A stretch of DNA of 64,000 nucleotides from CAWGMT01 sp963823675 (lineage in GTDB: Bacteria > Planctomycetota > Planctomycetia > Isosphaerales > Isosphaeraceae): contig CAWGMT010000004.1 of assembly GCA_963823675.1 (NCBI GenBank), forward strand, positions 248,001-312,000. The letters run 5' to 3'. Within the stretch, counting starts at the first letter, position 1; each line of letters opens with the position of its first letter. A model generated the notes under the pieces. That model was not told where the DNA came from. It saw only the letters and a program-made list of their open reading frames with translations, and ran no database searches. Of the stretch, positions 10,525 to 19,982 are shown piece by piece. Position numbers and translations under genes: made by a program.

Positions 10525-10990
10525 GATTCGTCATCGATCACGGGCTGGACACGAGGGCGGATTGGCGTCGATCGAGCCCGTTTCGATATTGCCAGCGATC
10601 AACCAACCTTTCGATGTCCCTCCCTGGCTAGGCACGAAAGTGTCGCGCCGTCGTCACGCGCGCGAACGGGATTTTCTTGCTGTCGGGACCTGAGAACGAC
10701 TTGCCGCTAAAGAACGCAGCGATGCCGGCCAAACAAGAAACAGATTCCGGACTGGTGGCCAGAAATGTCGCCCAACAGAGGCGGCTCGGGCGTAGCACTT
10801 GCTCCAGATTTGTCAGCGGCGCGGACGGGACGCATACGCCGGTGCGGGAGCTTCAAAGAAAGGCGAACAAGCGAAGGAGAAGCCGGACCACAGCGCGGAT
10901 CGAGCGGACTTAACCACGAAAGACACGAAATACACGAAAGAGATCAAAGAATTCTTAACCACGGATAGCACGGAGGGACACGGAAAATGC
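10525..10990 (+). repeat. Large intergenic repeat, copy C
   Basis: Diverged counterpart of copy A (GATTTTCTTGCTGTC, GGCGGCTCGGGC, GACGGGACGCATACGC), ending in an 85-bp segment (10,906-10,990) identical to 8,291-8,375. It lacks the first 65 bp of copies A and B. It separates the HNH pair from the PIG-L gene. Confidence 0.75.
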
Positions 10991-11138
10991 AATCAATGGA
11001 GTTCCGGCTCAATCCGCGATGGCTCGTCAGTCGCGAAACCCGCGCCGGAGTGGAAGTAGCTCAGATTCTTCCGTCCATCGGAATTCGTTCCGTGTCGATC
11101 CGTGCTGTCCGTGGTTTGGAATTCCCCATGAACATTGT

Positions 11139-12098
11139 TTATCTGAATGGCACCGCATGCTCCCGGACATAGTCCTCGACCTGCGACGACGCACGCGGTC
11201 CGATGTAATGAAAGGCCTCGGCATACTCCACGCCGTACTTCTTCCCGAGCTCCCGGTCACGGGCCAGCAAAAACTCCTTGATGTAGTTGCGGTCAGCCGT
11301 GATGTCGTCGTTGCCCAACAGCGGCAATCGCTGCTTCTTCTTGGCCAGCTCGGCGCGGAGCTGAGACCCATGGCGGCCGCCTGGCCCCTTCGCCCGGTTG
11401 GCGCGGTTGGCCTCGATCTTTCGATCCACCACGGCGCTGATATCGACCACGCGGGTGATCTCGGGCCGCCGCGCGAAATAATACTTCTCGCGGACGGCGT
11501 GCGGCTTGAGGCCGGCGGCGAACTGTTCCGGGTAATCGTGGTTTCTGCCGGCCATCCAGCAGGCCGCCTCGACGCCGCGGGCGGTCGCGAAGTGGTCGGG
11601 GTTCTCCTCGTCGTGGGCCCATGGGTCCCAGCAGACGACCGTGTCGGCCTTGAGCAGCCGGATCAAGAAGATCAGGCGGCACTGGAGCTCGTTCTGCGAA
11701 ACGTCGCCCATGCGGTGATTGCCGTAGTTCAGGTTGAAAACCTGCTTCAGTCCGAGCGCCCGCGCCACGTCGTCGTTGTCGCGTTCGTTGCCCAGCACGT
11801 GCTCGCCCACGGTTCCCGGCGTGCCGAGCCCCGGCGCGTCGCCCATATCGTCGTTGGTCGCGCGGACCAGGTAGCCGGTGTAGCCCTCCTTGACGAGCTT
11901 GGCGACCGTGCCCGCGGCCGAGAGCGGGATGTCGTCGGAGTGTGCCTGCACCGCCAGGAGCACCTTGCCCTTGTGGGGCATGCCGGCCGCCGCGCGTTCG
12001 AGAAAAACCGCGCCCGCCTGTTGCTGCGCCTTCGCGCGCTCGAGCCCGATCACGCCCGTGCCCGCGAGCACGCTCTTCAGGAAGCCGCGTCGTTGCAT
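11139..12098 (-). CDS. PIG-L family deacetylase, Tat-exported
   Basis: A 319-residue protein. The N-terminus MQRRGFLKSVLAGTG looks like a Tat (twin-arginine) signal, so export is likely. KVLLAVQAHSDDIPLSAAGT holds the AHxDD zinc motif of the LmbE/PIG-L family, and DPWAHDEENPDHFATARGVE supplies the second metal-binding His region. These enzymes remove N-acetyl groups from sugar conjugates such as N-acetylglucosaminyl derivatives; the substrate cannot be named from sequence. Single gene, full length, in one frame. Confidence 0.85.
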   Translation of the reverse strand: MQRRGFLKSVLAGTGVIGLERAKAQQQAGAVFLERAAAGMPHKGKVLLAVQAHSDDIPLSAAGTVAKLVKEGYTGYLVRATNDDMGDAPGLGTPGTVGEHVLGNERDNDDVARALGLKQVFNLNYGNHRMGDVSQNELQCRLIFLIRLLKADTVVCWDPWAHDEENPDHFATARGVEAACWMAGRNHDYPEQFAAGLKPHAVREKYYFARRPEITRVVDISAVVDRKIEANRANRAKGPGGRHGSQLRAELAKKKQRLPLLGNDDITADRNYIKEFLLARDRELGKKYGVEYAEAFHYIGPRASSQVEDYVREHAVPFR

Positions 12099-12845
12099 TG
12101 CGGTCTCTCGTTAGGATTCTGAGACAATTGATCTAGAAGGTGCCCGTGCGCAACTTTGTAGTAGAATAACGAAACGGCTTCGGCCCGCAACGAGGAACAC
12201 CACGCCTCGATTGGTTCTGCATTTGTTGTCTGCGTGCTCAAGGCCGGTGCGAATCCCGGAAAATGAGTTTTTTTCGGGTATTGGCCAACTCCCGTTCGTT
12301 TCGCAGGATTGGCCGCCAGGCGACCGGAACGCGATGATCGGCGGCCGTGACGCAGACCGTGACGATGGCCACTCAAAAACTGCCGGCGTAAGTCATTGCC
12401 CAGTAAGGGCGTGACGCTGGTGACGCAGGTGACGATGAAAAACCCACTTTAGTAGGTCCGGCACCCGCCCCCTCGCCACGTGCGTTACCAAGACCGATCG
12501 TGCCACCTTTGACGGTTATTCGGGAGTGTGGCTGGTGTTCAACGAAGCCGAACCATTGTAGGCAATAGGCTGCTGGCAGTGGGCGGTTGATGGAGATATC
12601 GGCAAGGGAGGTCGTGGTGACGCGCGCGCCGGGCCCACGCAGCGTCAGACCTCCTTGATGCTCAACCCAGGTCAGGAGCACTGAGACTGCGAATTCACCC
12701 GCGGCCTATTTCTTCCCCGCGGCCTGCCCAGTAAGATCCAGGTTCGGCCCACGCCCCACGGCCAGTGTGCCGTGACGCGCCGGTTTGAACGACGATCCCA
12801 ATCGTCGTGGTTCCTCTCCCAACGCGACCTCGGAGTTTTGCGACC
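12099..12845. other. Long intergenic region, no gene supported
   Basis: Separates the divergent PIG-L and acetyl-CoA synthetase genes, so it should contain both promoters. No open frame here has recognisable family similarity. At 12,411-12,434 there is a short TGACGCtGG/TGACGCaGG tandem repeat. Confidence 0.5.
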
Positions 12846-14818
12846 ATGCCATCTGACCCCGGAGGCGGATCGATCACGAGCGTCTTGAATGAGACACGAG
12901 TCTTCCCGCCCCCACGCCAGTTTGCCAGCAAGGCCCACATCGGCGGACTCGACCAGTACGAGGCGATGTGGAATCGCGCCCAGGACGATCCCGAGGGCTT
13001 CTGGGCCGAGCAAGCCCAGGCATTGGTCTGGGACAAGACCTGGGACAGGGTGCTCAAATGGGAGCCGCCGTTTGCCCAGTGGTTTGTCGGTGGGCGGCTG
13101 AACGCGTCCTACAACTGCGTCGACCGCCATTGCGCCGGCCCCAGCCGGAATAAGGCCGCGCTCGTCTGGGAGGGCGAGCCCGGCGATCGGCGGGTGCTGC
13201 GTTATCAGGACCTGTTGCGCGAGGTTTCCAAGTTCGCCAACGTGCTCAAGGGCCTGGGGGTTCGTAAGGGTGACGTCGTTGCGGTCTACATGCCGATGAT
13301 TCCCGAAGCGGTCATCGCGCTTCTGGCGTGTGCCCGGATCGGGGCCCCCCACACGGTGATCTTCGGCGGCTTCAGCGCCGAAGCACTCTCGGGCGCATCA
13401 ACGATTGCAAGGCCAAGGTGATCGTGACCGCCGACGGTGGTTTTCGTCGCGGCCGTCTGGTTCCGCTCAAGGAGAATGCCGATGCCGCGGCGGCGCTTTG
13501 TCCGACCGTCGAGAATCTCGTCGTGTTCCGCCGGGCTGGCAACGACGTGAGCTGGCATCCCGGCCGGGATCACTGGTGGCACGAGCTGGGCGCCAATGCG
13601 GCAGCGCACTGTCCGCCCGAGGCGGTTGACAGCGAGCATCCCCTCTACATCCTCTACACTTCGGGCTCGACCGGGAAGCCCAAAGGGATTCTGCACACGA
13701 CCGGCGGCTACCTCCTGACGGCGACCGTCACGACCAGGTGGGTCTTCGACCTCAAGGACGACGACACCTTCTGGTGCACCGCCGACGTGGGCTGGGTCAC
13801 CGGTCATACTTACCTCGTCTATGGACCGCTCTCGAGCGGCGCGACCTGCGTCATGTATGAGGGGGCGCCCAACTGGCCCGATGAGGGGCGATTCTGGAAG
13901 ATCATCGAAGACTATCAAGTGAGCATCCTCTACACGGCCCCGACGGCCATCCGCGCCTTCATGAAGTGGGGCGAGCAGTTCCCGCGGCGGTATGACCTAT
14001 CGAGCCTCCGCCTGCTGGGCACGGTCGGCGAGCCGATCAACCCCGAGGCCTGGATGTGGTATCACAAGGTCATCGGCGGGGGCCGCTGCCCGATCGTCGA
14101 TACCTGGTGGCAGACGGAGACGGGCGGCATCATGATCTCGCCGCTGCCGGGCGCGACCCCGACCCTGCCTGGCTCGGCGACCCGGCCGCTGCCGGGAATC
14201 GTGCCGGACATCGTCACCCGCGATGGTCAGCCTTGTGCGACCAACCAGGGCGGGTTCCTGGTCATCAAGCAGCCCTGGCCGGGAATGCTCCGCACGCTCC
14301 ACGGCGACGACGAGCGCTACAAGGCTCAATACTGGAGCGACATTCCCGGCTGCTACTTCACCGGCGACGGTGCCCGGCGCGACGAGAATGGCAACTACTG
14401 GATCATGGGGCGCGTCGATGACGTGCTCAACGTCGCCGGCCACCGCCTCTCTACCATGGAAATCGAAAGCGCCCTGGTGAGCCATCCGAGCGTTGCCGAG
14501 GCGGCCGTCGTGGGCCGGCCCGACGATCTGAAAGGTCAGGCAATCTCGGCGTTCGTCACGCTTGAATCCGGCCATGAGCCGAGTGAAGCCTTGCGGACCG
14601 AGCTTCGCGCGCACGTCGCCAAGGAGATCGGCGCTCTGGCCCGCCCCGACGACATCCGCTTCACGGAGGCTTTACCCAAGACGCGCAGCGGCAAAATCAT
14701 GCGGCGGCTGCTTCGCGACATCGCGGCCGGAGTCGAAAGTACCGGCGACACCACGACGCTCGAGGACCTCGGGGTACTGGCGCGCCTGCGCCAGATGGAC
14801 AAGCTGGACGATGAGTGA
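12846..14818 (+). CDS. acs: Acetyl-CoA synthetase-type AMP-forming acid-CoA ligase
   Basis: Converts acetate (or a related short acid), ATP and CoA to acyl-CoA via an acyl-AMP in the cytoplasm. The order is typical of Acs: an N-terminal ACAS region (FASKAHIGGLDQYEAMW), the P-loop-like YTSGSTGKPKGILHT, WWQTETGG, YFTGDGARRDENGNYWIMGR with the hinge Asp, and the C-terminal KTRSGKIMRRLLRDIA, whose Lys is the known acetylation-regulated residue. About 655 residues once corrected for a frameshift near 13,385, where a G appears missing between EAL and GRINDCKAK. ATG at 12,846 gives the usual N-terminal length. Monocistronic. Confidence 0.88.
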
Positions 14819-14892
14819 CCAGGATCAAAGGAACTCAGGATCGGGACGAATGACTTCCCCGTAGAGTACTCTTGCGCGCCGCGAAAGAACGT

Positions 14893-14911
14893 CCTTTCGC
14901 GGAACGAAAGG
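14893..14911. terminator. CTTTCG hairpin between convergent acs and rpmB
   Basis: CCTTTCG-cggaa-CGAAAGG, a 7-bp stem in the short gap between converging genes. There is no clear U-tract, so terminator function is an inference. Related hairpins occur at 24,913 and 53,044. Confidence 0.4.
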
Positions 14912-14948
14912 CGACACTTCGTTTCGACTGGCGGCTTGGCAGGCGCGC

Positions 14949-15269
14949 TCAGATCGGATACAGGTTCTTCAGCTTCGCGCGAGCCTTGGCGCTGCCCTTG
15001 GCTGCCTTGATGAGCGGGAAAGTCTGGATCTTGCCGTCCACCTCGAGGGTGAGCTGGGCGTTGCGGATGACCGACGTCGCCACGCGAACATAGCGCGTTT
15101 TCCCGTTGGGCAGCCAGATGTGAATCCATTGAAGATTGGGCTTGAACGTCCGGCGGCTTACGCCGGTTGTCTTCTTGCCGACGCCGCCCAGGTACTTCGC
15201 CTTGCCACGTTCGGTCTTGTGGTTGCCGAACGAGGTCTTCTTGCCACTGACAGGACATTCACGGCCCAT
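14949..15269 (-). CDS. rpmB: 50S ribosomal protein L28
   Basis: MGRECPVSGKKTSFGNH is the L28 signature start, followed by RRTFKPNLQ and a conserved strand around the VRVATSVIRN region. At 106 residues it is longer than the common 62-78. GGAGCGGGTGGA precedes the ATG. It lies 85 bp downstream of rpmF in the same orientation, so co-transcription is likely. Confidence 0.92.
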   Translation of the reverse strand: MGRECPVSGKKTSFGNHKTERGKAKYLGGVGKKTTGVSRRTFKPNLQWIHIWLPNGKTRYVRVATSVIRNAQLTLEVDGKIQTFPLIKAAKGSAKARAKLKNLYPI

Positions 15270-15354
15270 TCCACCCGCTCCTCACTCTGGATTCCCGATT
15301 CCCAATTCCGGCTTCCCGTTTTGGGATTTGTTATTTGGTATTTGGACCTTCCGA

Positions 15355-15570
15355 CTATTTCTTGGCCTTTTCCTTTTCTTTCTTGGCCAGCGGATTGTGC
15401 GGTTTGCTGCGCTGAATGTTGCCGCACTCCTCGACCAAGTCGCACACTTTATGTGGCGGAACCGCGAGCTTGCACTGCGGGCAAATGTTCAACGCGGGAG
15501 CGACCAGGAAATCGTGGCTCCTACGCATCCCTTGTTTTGATGGTGATTTACGCCGTTTTGGTACAGCCAC
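15355..15570 (-). CDS. rpmF: 50S ribosomal protein L32 with atypical zinc ribbon
   Basis: The GTG at 15,570 is chosen because the mature protein then begins (M)AVPKRRKSPSKQGMRRSHD, the canonical L32 start; GGGAG lies about 9 nt upstream. The Cys pattern is CPQC then VCDLVEECG: the second pair is spaced by five residues rather than the usual two. The C-terminus is a lysine-rich tail (AKKEKEKAKK). 71 residues. Upstream gene of the rpmF-rpmB pair. Confidence 0.9.
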   Translation of the reverse strand: MAVPKRRKSPSKQGMRRSHDFLVAPALNICPQCKLAVPPHKVCDLVEECGNIQRSKPHNPLAKKEKEKAKK

Positions 15571-15871
15571 GAACTCACACTCCCAATTCCGTCCGGAGGC
15601 AACTTTCTCAAGGGAAAAGCTCAATTATCCGGATCGCCGCTGGCATTTCAAGAGCGCCTTGGGCCCCTGATGGCGCCTTCCTCTCCAGTGAGAGGTCAAT
15701 CCATGCAGCCGAAGCGGGTACACATGATCGCCCCAGCGATCTGTCGCAGGACTTGCCGGCGACTGGCAATTGTCTTACGAAGGATGGGAAGGGAATATGC
15801 AGGAAGAAGCCGTTGTGGAGGCGAGCCGTCGTATACTTCCGCATCGCCGGGGGCAGAAGGTTTTCGTAGCG

Positions 15872-17662
15872 ATGGCTTTACGCATCGAAGATTATGCGTT
15901 GATCGGCGACTGCCAGACCGCGGCGCTGGTTGGTCGCGACGGTTCGATCGACTGGCTGTGTTTGCCGCGTTTCGACTCCCCGGCCTGCTTTGCCGCCCTT
16001 CTGGGCACCCCGGCACACGGCCGCTGGGTGCTTTGCCCGGAGGGCGATATCCGCCGGACCCACCGCCGGTACCGGGAAGGAACCCTGGTGCTCGAAACCG
16101 AGTTCGAGACCGAGAGCGGGGCCGTCACCATTGTCGATTGTATGCCCGTGCGCTCCCACAGGCCGGACCTGGTCCGGCTCGTGATCGGGCGCCGCGGCCA
16201 GGTGCGGATGCGGACGGAAGTTGTCATCCGCTTCGATTACGGTTCGATCGTGCCGTGGGTGCGTCACGTGGACGGGTGCATCGAGGCGATCGCCGGGCCG
16301 GATTTCTTGCGCCTTCGCGGTGGAGTGGAGTTGCACGGAGAGCACTTCAAGAGCGGGGCCGAATTTACCGTATCCGAGGGAGAGCGTGTGCCGTTTCTGC
16401 TGACATGGCAAGCCTCATACCAACCCGCACCGGCGCCCATCGACGCCGAAGAGGCCGTCCAGGCCACCGAGCGCTGGTGGCAGAACTGGTCGAGCCGTTG
16501 CACGTACGAGGGCGAGTGGCGTGAGGCGGTGCTGCGGTCATTGATCACGCTCAAGGCATTGACATACGCCCCGACTGGAGGCATCGTCGCGGCCGCAACC
16601 ACATCGCTGCCCGAGCAACTGGGCGGAGTGCGGAACTGGGACTACCGCTTCTGCTGGGTGCGCGACGCCACTTTCACTCTCTACGCGCTTTTGATGTCGG
16701 GCTACCATGAAGAAGCGCGCGCGTGGCGTCAATGGTTGCTCCGCGCGGTGGCCGGCATGGCGTCCCAGCTCAACACGGTGTACGGAGCTGCCGGGGAACG
16801 GCGGCTCACGGAGCTGGAGCTGGACTGGCTGCCGGGCTACGAGGGCTCGGCGCCGGTGCGCATTGGCAACGCCGCATACTCGCAATTTCAGATGGACGTC
16901 TTCGGCGAAATCGCCGATGCGCTCCACCTGGCTCGTTGCGTGGGCCTGCAGCCGACCGAGGACGGCTGGCGGGTCGAATGTGAGCTGCTGGATTTCCTGG
17001 AGTCCCACTGGGACCGCCCGGACGAGGGGATCTGGGAAGTGCGCGGCCCGCGCCGGCACTTCACACATTCCAAGGTGATGGCCTGGGTGGCGTTCGACCG
17101 TGCAGTCAAGGACGCCGAACAGTTTGGGTTGGCGGGGCCGGTCGAACGCTGGCGCGGACTACGGCAGACGATCCATGGCGAAATCTGCCGCAACGCCTTT
17201 GATCCCAGGATTGGGGCTTTCGTGCAGCATTACGGCTCGAACCAACTGGATGCCAGTCTGCTGATGATGGCCGAAGTCGGGTTCCTGCCCCCGACTGATG
17301 CGCGGATCCGCGGCACGGTAGAAGCGATCGAGCGACATCTGATGACTGATGGATTCGTCGCCCGCTACTCGTCGGCAACCGGGGTCGATGGCCTGCCGGC
17401 CGGCGAGGGGGCGTTCTTGCCCTGCACCTTCTGGCTGGCCGACAACCTGGCGCTCTTGGGGCGTTTGCCAGACGCCCGCAGGGTGTTCGGTCAGCTTCTT
17501 TCGATCCGCAACGACGTCGGCTTGCTGTCAGAGGAGTATGACCCGGCGGCGCGCCGCCTGCTCGGCAATTTCCCCCAGGCCTTCTCGCACGTCGGCCTGG
17601 TCAACACGGCTCGCAACTTGTCGCAGTCCGGCGGCCCCGCGGAGCATCGTCAAGGCAGATAA
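15872..17662 (+). CDS. Glycoside hydrolase family 15 protein (glucoamylase/trehalase-like)
   Basis: Intact in one frame, 596 residues from the ATG at 15,872 (MALRIEDYALIGDCQTAALV, the typical family start). The N-terminal beta domain (DGSIDWLCLPRFDSPACF) and the C-terminal (alpha/alpha)6 barrel with GGVRNWDYRFCWVRDATFTL, which holds the first catalytic Glu/Asp neighbourhood, and the late LLSEEYDP with the second catalytic Glu. Cytoplasmic, no signal peptide. Members hydrolyse trehalose or alpha-glucans; which one cannot be decided here. Confidence 0.88.
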   Translation: MALRIEDYALIGDCQTAALVGRDGSIDWLCLPRFDSPACFAALLGTPAHGRWVLCPEGDIRRTHRRYREGTLVLETEFETESGAVTIVDCMPVRSHRPDLVRLVIGRRGQVRMRTEVVIRFDYGSIVPWVRHVDGCIEAIAGPDFLRLRGGVELHGEHFKSGAEFTVSEGERVPFLLTWQASYQPAPAPIDAEEAVQATERWWQNWSSRCTYEGEWREAVLRSLITLKALTYAPTGGIVAAATTSLPEQLGGVRNWDYRFCWVRDATFTLYALLMSGYHEEARAWRQWLLRAVAGMASQLNTVYGAAGERRLTELELDWLPGYEGSAPVRIGNAAYSQFQMDVFGEIADALHLARCVGLQPTEDGWRVECELLDFLESHWDRPDEGIWEVRGPRRHFTHSKVMAWVAFDRAVKDAEQFGLAGPVERWRGLRQTIHGEICRNAFDPRIGAFVQHYGSNQLDASLLMMAEVGFLPPTDARIRGTVEAIERHLMTDGFVARYSSATGVDGLPAGEGAFLPCTFWLADNLALLGRLPDARRVFGQLLSIRNDVGLLSEEYDPAARRLLGNFPQAFSHVGLVNTARNLSQSGGPAEHRQGR

Positions 17663-17860
17663 TCAGGAATGCGTTTTCAGTATCACGCCCGGGGCGTGTC
17701 ATGGGCCAGTGACGCGCAGAAGACGGCCTCGCCCCATCGGTTATTACGGACTCCTTGCGGTTTCCGCCGCGCGCAGCATAGGATGAAGTGAAGCGAGGGC
17801 CTCACAGGAACTCGCCCTCTGCTCCGGACACAATCTGAGTAGGCTTTGTTGGACGACTTG

Positions 17861-18070
17861 ATGAAGTGGTATGAGATCGCCAGCGATTGGAAGCGCTTCA
17901 CTGGCTTGGTGAAGGAAAAGTGGAGCAAGCTGACCGACGCCGACCTGACAACCTTCGGCGGAAAAAGTGACCAGCTCGCCGTTCTCCTCCAGCAAAAGTA
18001 CGGCTACCCTCGCGAGCAGGCGGACAAAGAAATCGAGGAGTTCGCGCTCTGGCGCGGGCGAAAGCCGTGA
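17861..18070 (+). CDS. CsbD-family small stress protein
   Basis: 69 residues from the ATG at 17,861. IASDWKRFTGLVKEKWSKLTD is the CsbD core (WKxxKGxxKEKWGKLTDxD), followed by the helical YGYPREQADKEIEEF. Known members are induced by general stress; the biochemical role is not known. It stands alone between GH15 and the convergent M50 protease. Confidence 0.8.
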   Translation: MKWYEIASDWKRFTGLVKEKWSKLTDADLTTFGGKSDQLAVLLQQKYGYPREQADKEIEEFALWRGRKP

Positions 18071-18116
18071 CCTCGGCGATTCACGCGATCGTGGGTTGCT
18101 GCCGCAAATCAGCCCT

Positions 18117-18902
18117 TTACCGCCGCCACCACTCGTCGTCGTGGTAAAGACCCATCGCCTGGGCTTGATGGAGCGTCTGAAGGACCTGGAAGTTGATCAT
18201 GGCGAAATAACCAAAAAAGATCATGAGCGGCCACTCGTCCGTGAGCGTGATCGCCACCACCACCGCGAGAATGCCCGCGACGAGCAAAGACAACACGTGG
18301 CACCAGCGCACGCCTCGAGAGCGATCGTACCAGGAGAGCAGGATCTCGCTGACGCGCCCACCGTCGAGCGGCCAGATCGGCAGCAAGTTGACCAGCCCCC
18401 ACATCAGGTTGATTCGCACGAGGTTCCAGTAAATGTTGATGCCGGTATCGGTACGGAATTTCTCCCCGATGGTGAGTGATCCCCGCCCGATCCCGACCGT
18501 GCGTAGGGCCATCTCCAGGTGCTCGATGGGCGTGACCCCAACCAGGAGCGTCGTGACTGCCATCACGACCGCGCAGAGCAGAAACCCGGCCCCCGGCCCC
18601 ATCAGTACCACCGCCAGCCGCTGAGCGGGTGTCTGGCGTTCAGATTGGCTGTAACACAGTCCGCCCAGGCCCCAGAGCACGATTGACGGCGAGCTGCCGA
18701 ATGCCTTGGCCGTCAGTCCGTGGCCAAACTCATGCACCAGGATCGACACAAAAACACAGCCCACCCACGCCACAACCATCGGCAGGTTGTTGTTCTGCCA
18801 GCCGAGCGCAGCCGCGATCAGCCAGAAGATGGGATGAACCCGTACCGGTATACTGAGCAAACGGAACCGCAAGTCGTAGGGAGTCTCGGACGCACCTAGC
18901 AT
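18117..18902 (-). CDS. Site-2 protease (M50) family membrane metallopeptidase
   Basis: 261 residues from the ATG at 18,902, about five or six membrane segments. Zinc site: SILVHEFGHGLTAKAF (HExxH) in an early helix, and LLPIWPLDGGRV (the NPDG-like metal ligand motif) in a later one. This is the compact SREBP-S2P class; members cleave transmembrane proteins within the membrane, often anti-sigma factors. No partner gene is adjacent, so the substrate is unknown. The longer open frame upstream lacks family similarity. Confidence 0.85.
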   Translation of the reverse strand: MLGASETPYDLRFRLLSIPVRVHPIFWLIAAALGWQNNNLPMVVAWVGCVFVSILVHEFGHGLTAKAFGSSPSIVLWGLGGLCYSQSERQTPAQRLAVVLMGPGAGFLLCAVVMAVTTLLVGVTPIEHLEMALRTVGIGRGSLTIGEKFRTDTGINIYWNLVRINLMWGLVNLLPIWPLDGGRVSEILLSWYDRSRGVRWCHVLSLLVAGILAVVVAITLTDEWPLMIFFGYFAMINFQVLQTLHQAQAMGLYHDDEWWRR

Positions 18903-19137
18903 CGGGTAACCTCGGTGGGCGTGATAGACAAACGCAGATCGGCCAGCGGCTTCTATTTTATGGCGATCGCCGCCCGATCGCAAACACGCCCCGCCCGATC
19001 CGGCGTCGTTACGTCCTTCCTTGCCGCCGGCAAGTGGCTCGTGGTACGTTGTTTCGGGCTGGCGACCGACGACTGCGATTCCGGAGAGTTCTGGTTCTCT
19101 GGTCGGATTTCCCACCCACGAGCGGGATGATCCTGTC

Positions 19138-19974
19138 ATGCGATTCACCAAGATGCATGGGATCGGCAACGACTACGTTTATGTAAACACCTTCGATCAG
19201 AAGGTCCCCGCCGATCCAGCCAGGCTGGCAGTCGCCGTGAGCGACCGGCATTTTGGGATCGGGGGCGACGGCCTGATCCTGATCATGCCCTCAGAGCGTG
19301 CCGACGCGCGGATGCGCATGTTCAACTCCGATGGATCGGAAGGCGAGATGTGCGGCAATGGAGTGCGCTGCATGGCCAAGTATCTCTACGATCACGGACT
19401 GGCCCGCCGTGAAAGCGTCACCATCGAAACTGGCCGGGGCGTGCTGGCGCTGGCCCTGGAAGTTGAGGGTGGCAAGGTGCGGCGTGTCCGCGTCGACATG
19501 GGAGCTCCGATTCTCGCAGCGGATCGAATTCCCGCCCGCTTGCCGGGCGATCCCCCGATCGACGTGCCGATCGAGGTCAACGGCCTGGAGTTGACGCTCA
19601 CCGCGGTCTCGATGGGAAACCCCCATGCCGTGATTTATGTCCCGGATATCGCCGCGTTCGCGCTCGAATCTCGTGGCCCTCGAATCGAGCATCATCCCGC
19701 GTTCCCGCGGCGGGTGAATGTGCACATCGTCGAAGTCGTCGGTCCCAGCGAGGTTCGCATGCGGACCTGGGAGCGCGGCTCGGGGATCACCCTCGCCTGC
19801 GGCACCGGGGCGTGTGCCGTGTGCGTCGCGGGCGTGCTGACCGGGCGGACCGGACGCAATCTCCTGGCTCATCTTCCGGGTGGCGATCTCGAGTTGAGCT
19901 GGCCGGATGACCGTTCGCCGGTCTTCATGACCGGCCCGGCCGCCGAGGTCTTTTCGGGTGAATGGCCAGAATAA
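19138..19974 (+). CDS. dapF: Diaminopimelate epimerase
   Basis: Interconverts LL- and meso-diaminopimelate for lysine and peptidoglycan synthesis. The N-terminus MRFTKMHGIGNDYVYVN is diagnostic. Both catalytic cysteines are present: GEMCGNGVRCMAKYL and LACGTGACA. 278 residues, full length, one frame, two symmetric domains. Its presence fits the current view that planctomycetes make peptidoglycan. Convergent with the DUF1501 gene, leaving an 8-bp gap. Confidence 0.95.
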   Translation: MRFTKMHGIGNDYVYVNTFDQKVPADPARLAVAVSDRHFGIGGDGLILIMPSERADARMRMFNSDGSEGEMCGNGVRCMAKYLYDHGLARRESVTIETGRGVLALALEVEGGKVRRVRVDMGAPILAADRIPARLPGDPPIDVPIEVNGLELTLTAVSMGNPHAVIYVPDIAAFALESRGPRIEHHPAFPRRVNVHIVEVVGPSEVRMRTWERGSGITLACGTGACAVCVAGVLTGRTGRNLLAHLPGGDLELSWPDDRSPVFMTGPAAEVFSGEWPE

Positions 19975-19982
19975 TCGTGATC

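Noticed and set aside
12373..12681. Minus-strand 102-codon frame as a gene
   Set aside because: No start signal or family similarity; sits in a divergent promoter region with short tandem repeats.
18903..19169. N-terminal extension of the M50 protease
   Set aside because: The extra about 89 codons overlap the dapF start and lack membrane or family features; the ATG at 18,902 gives the usual length.
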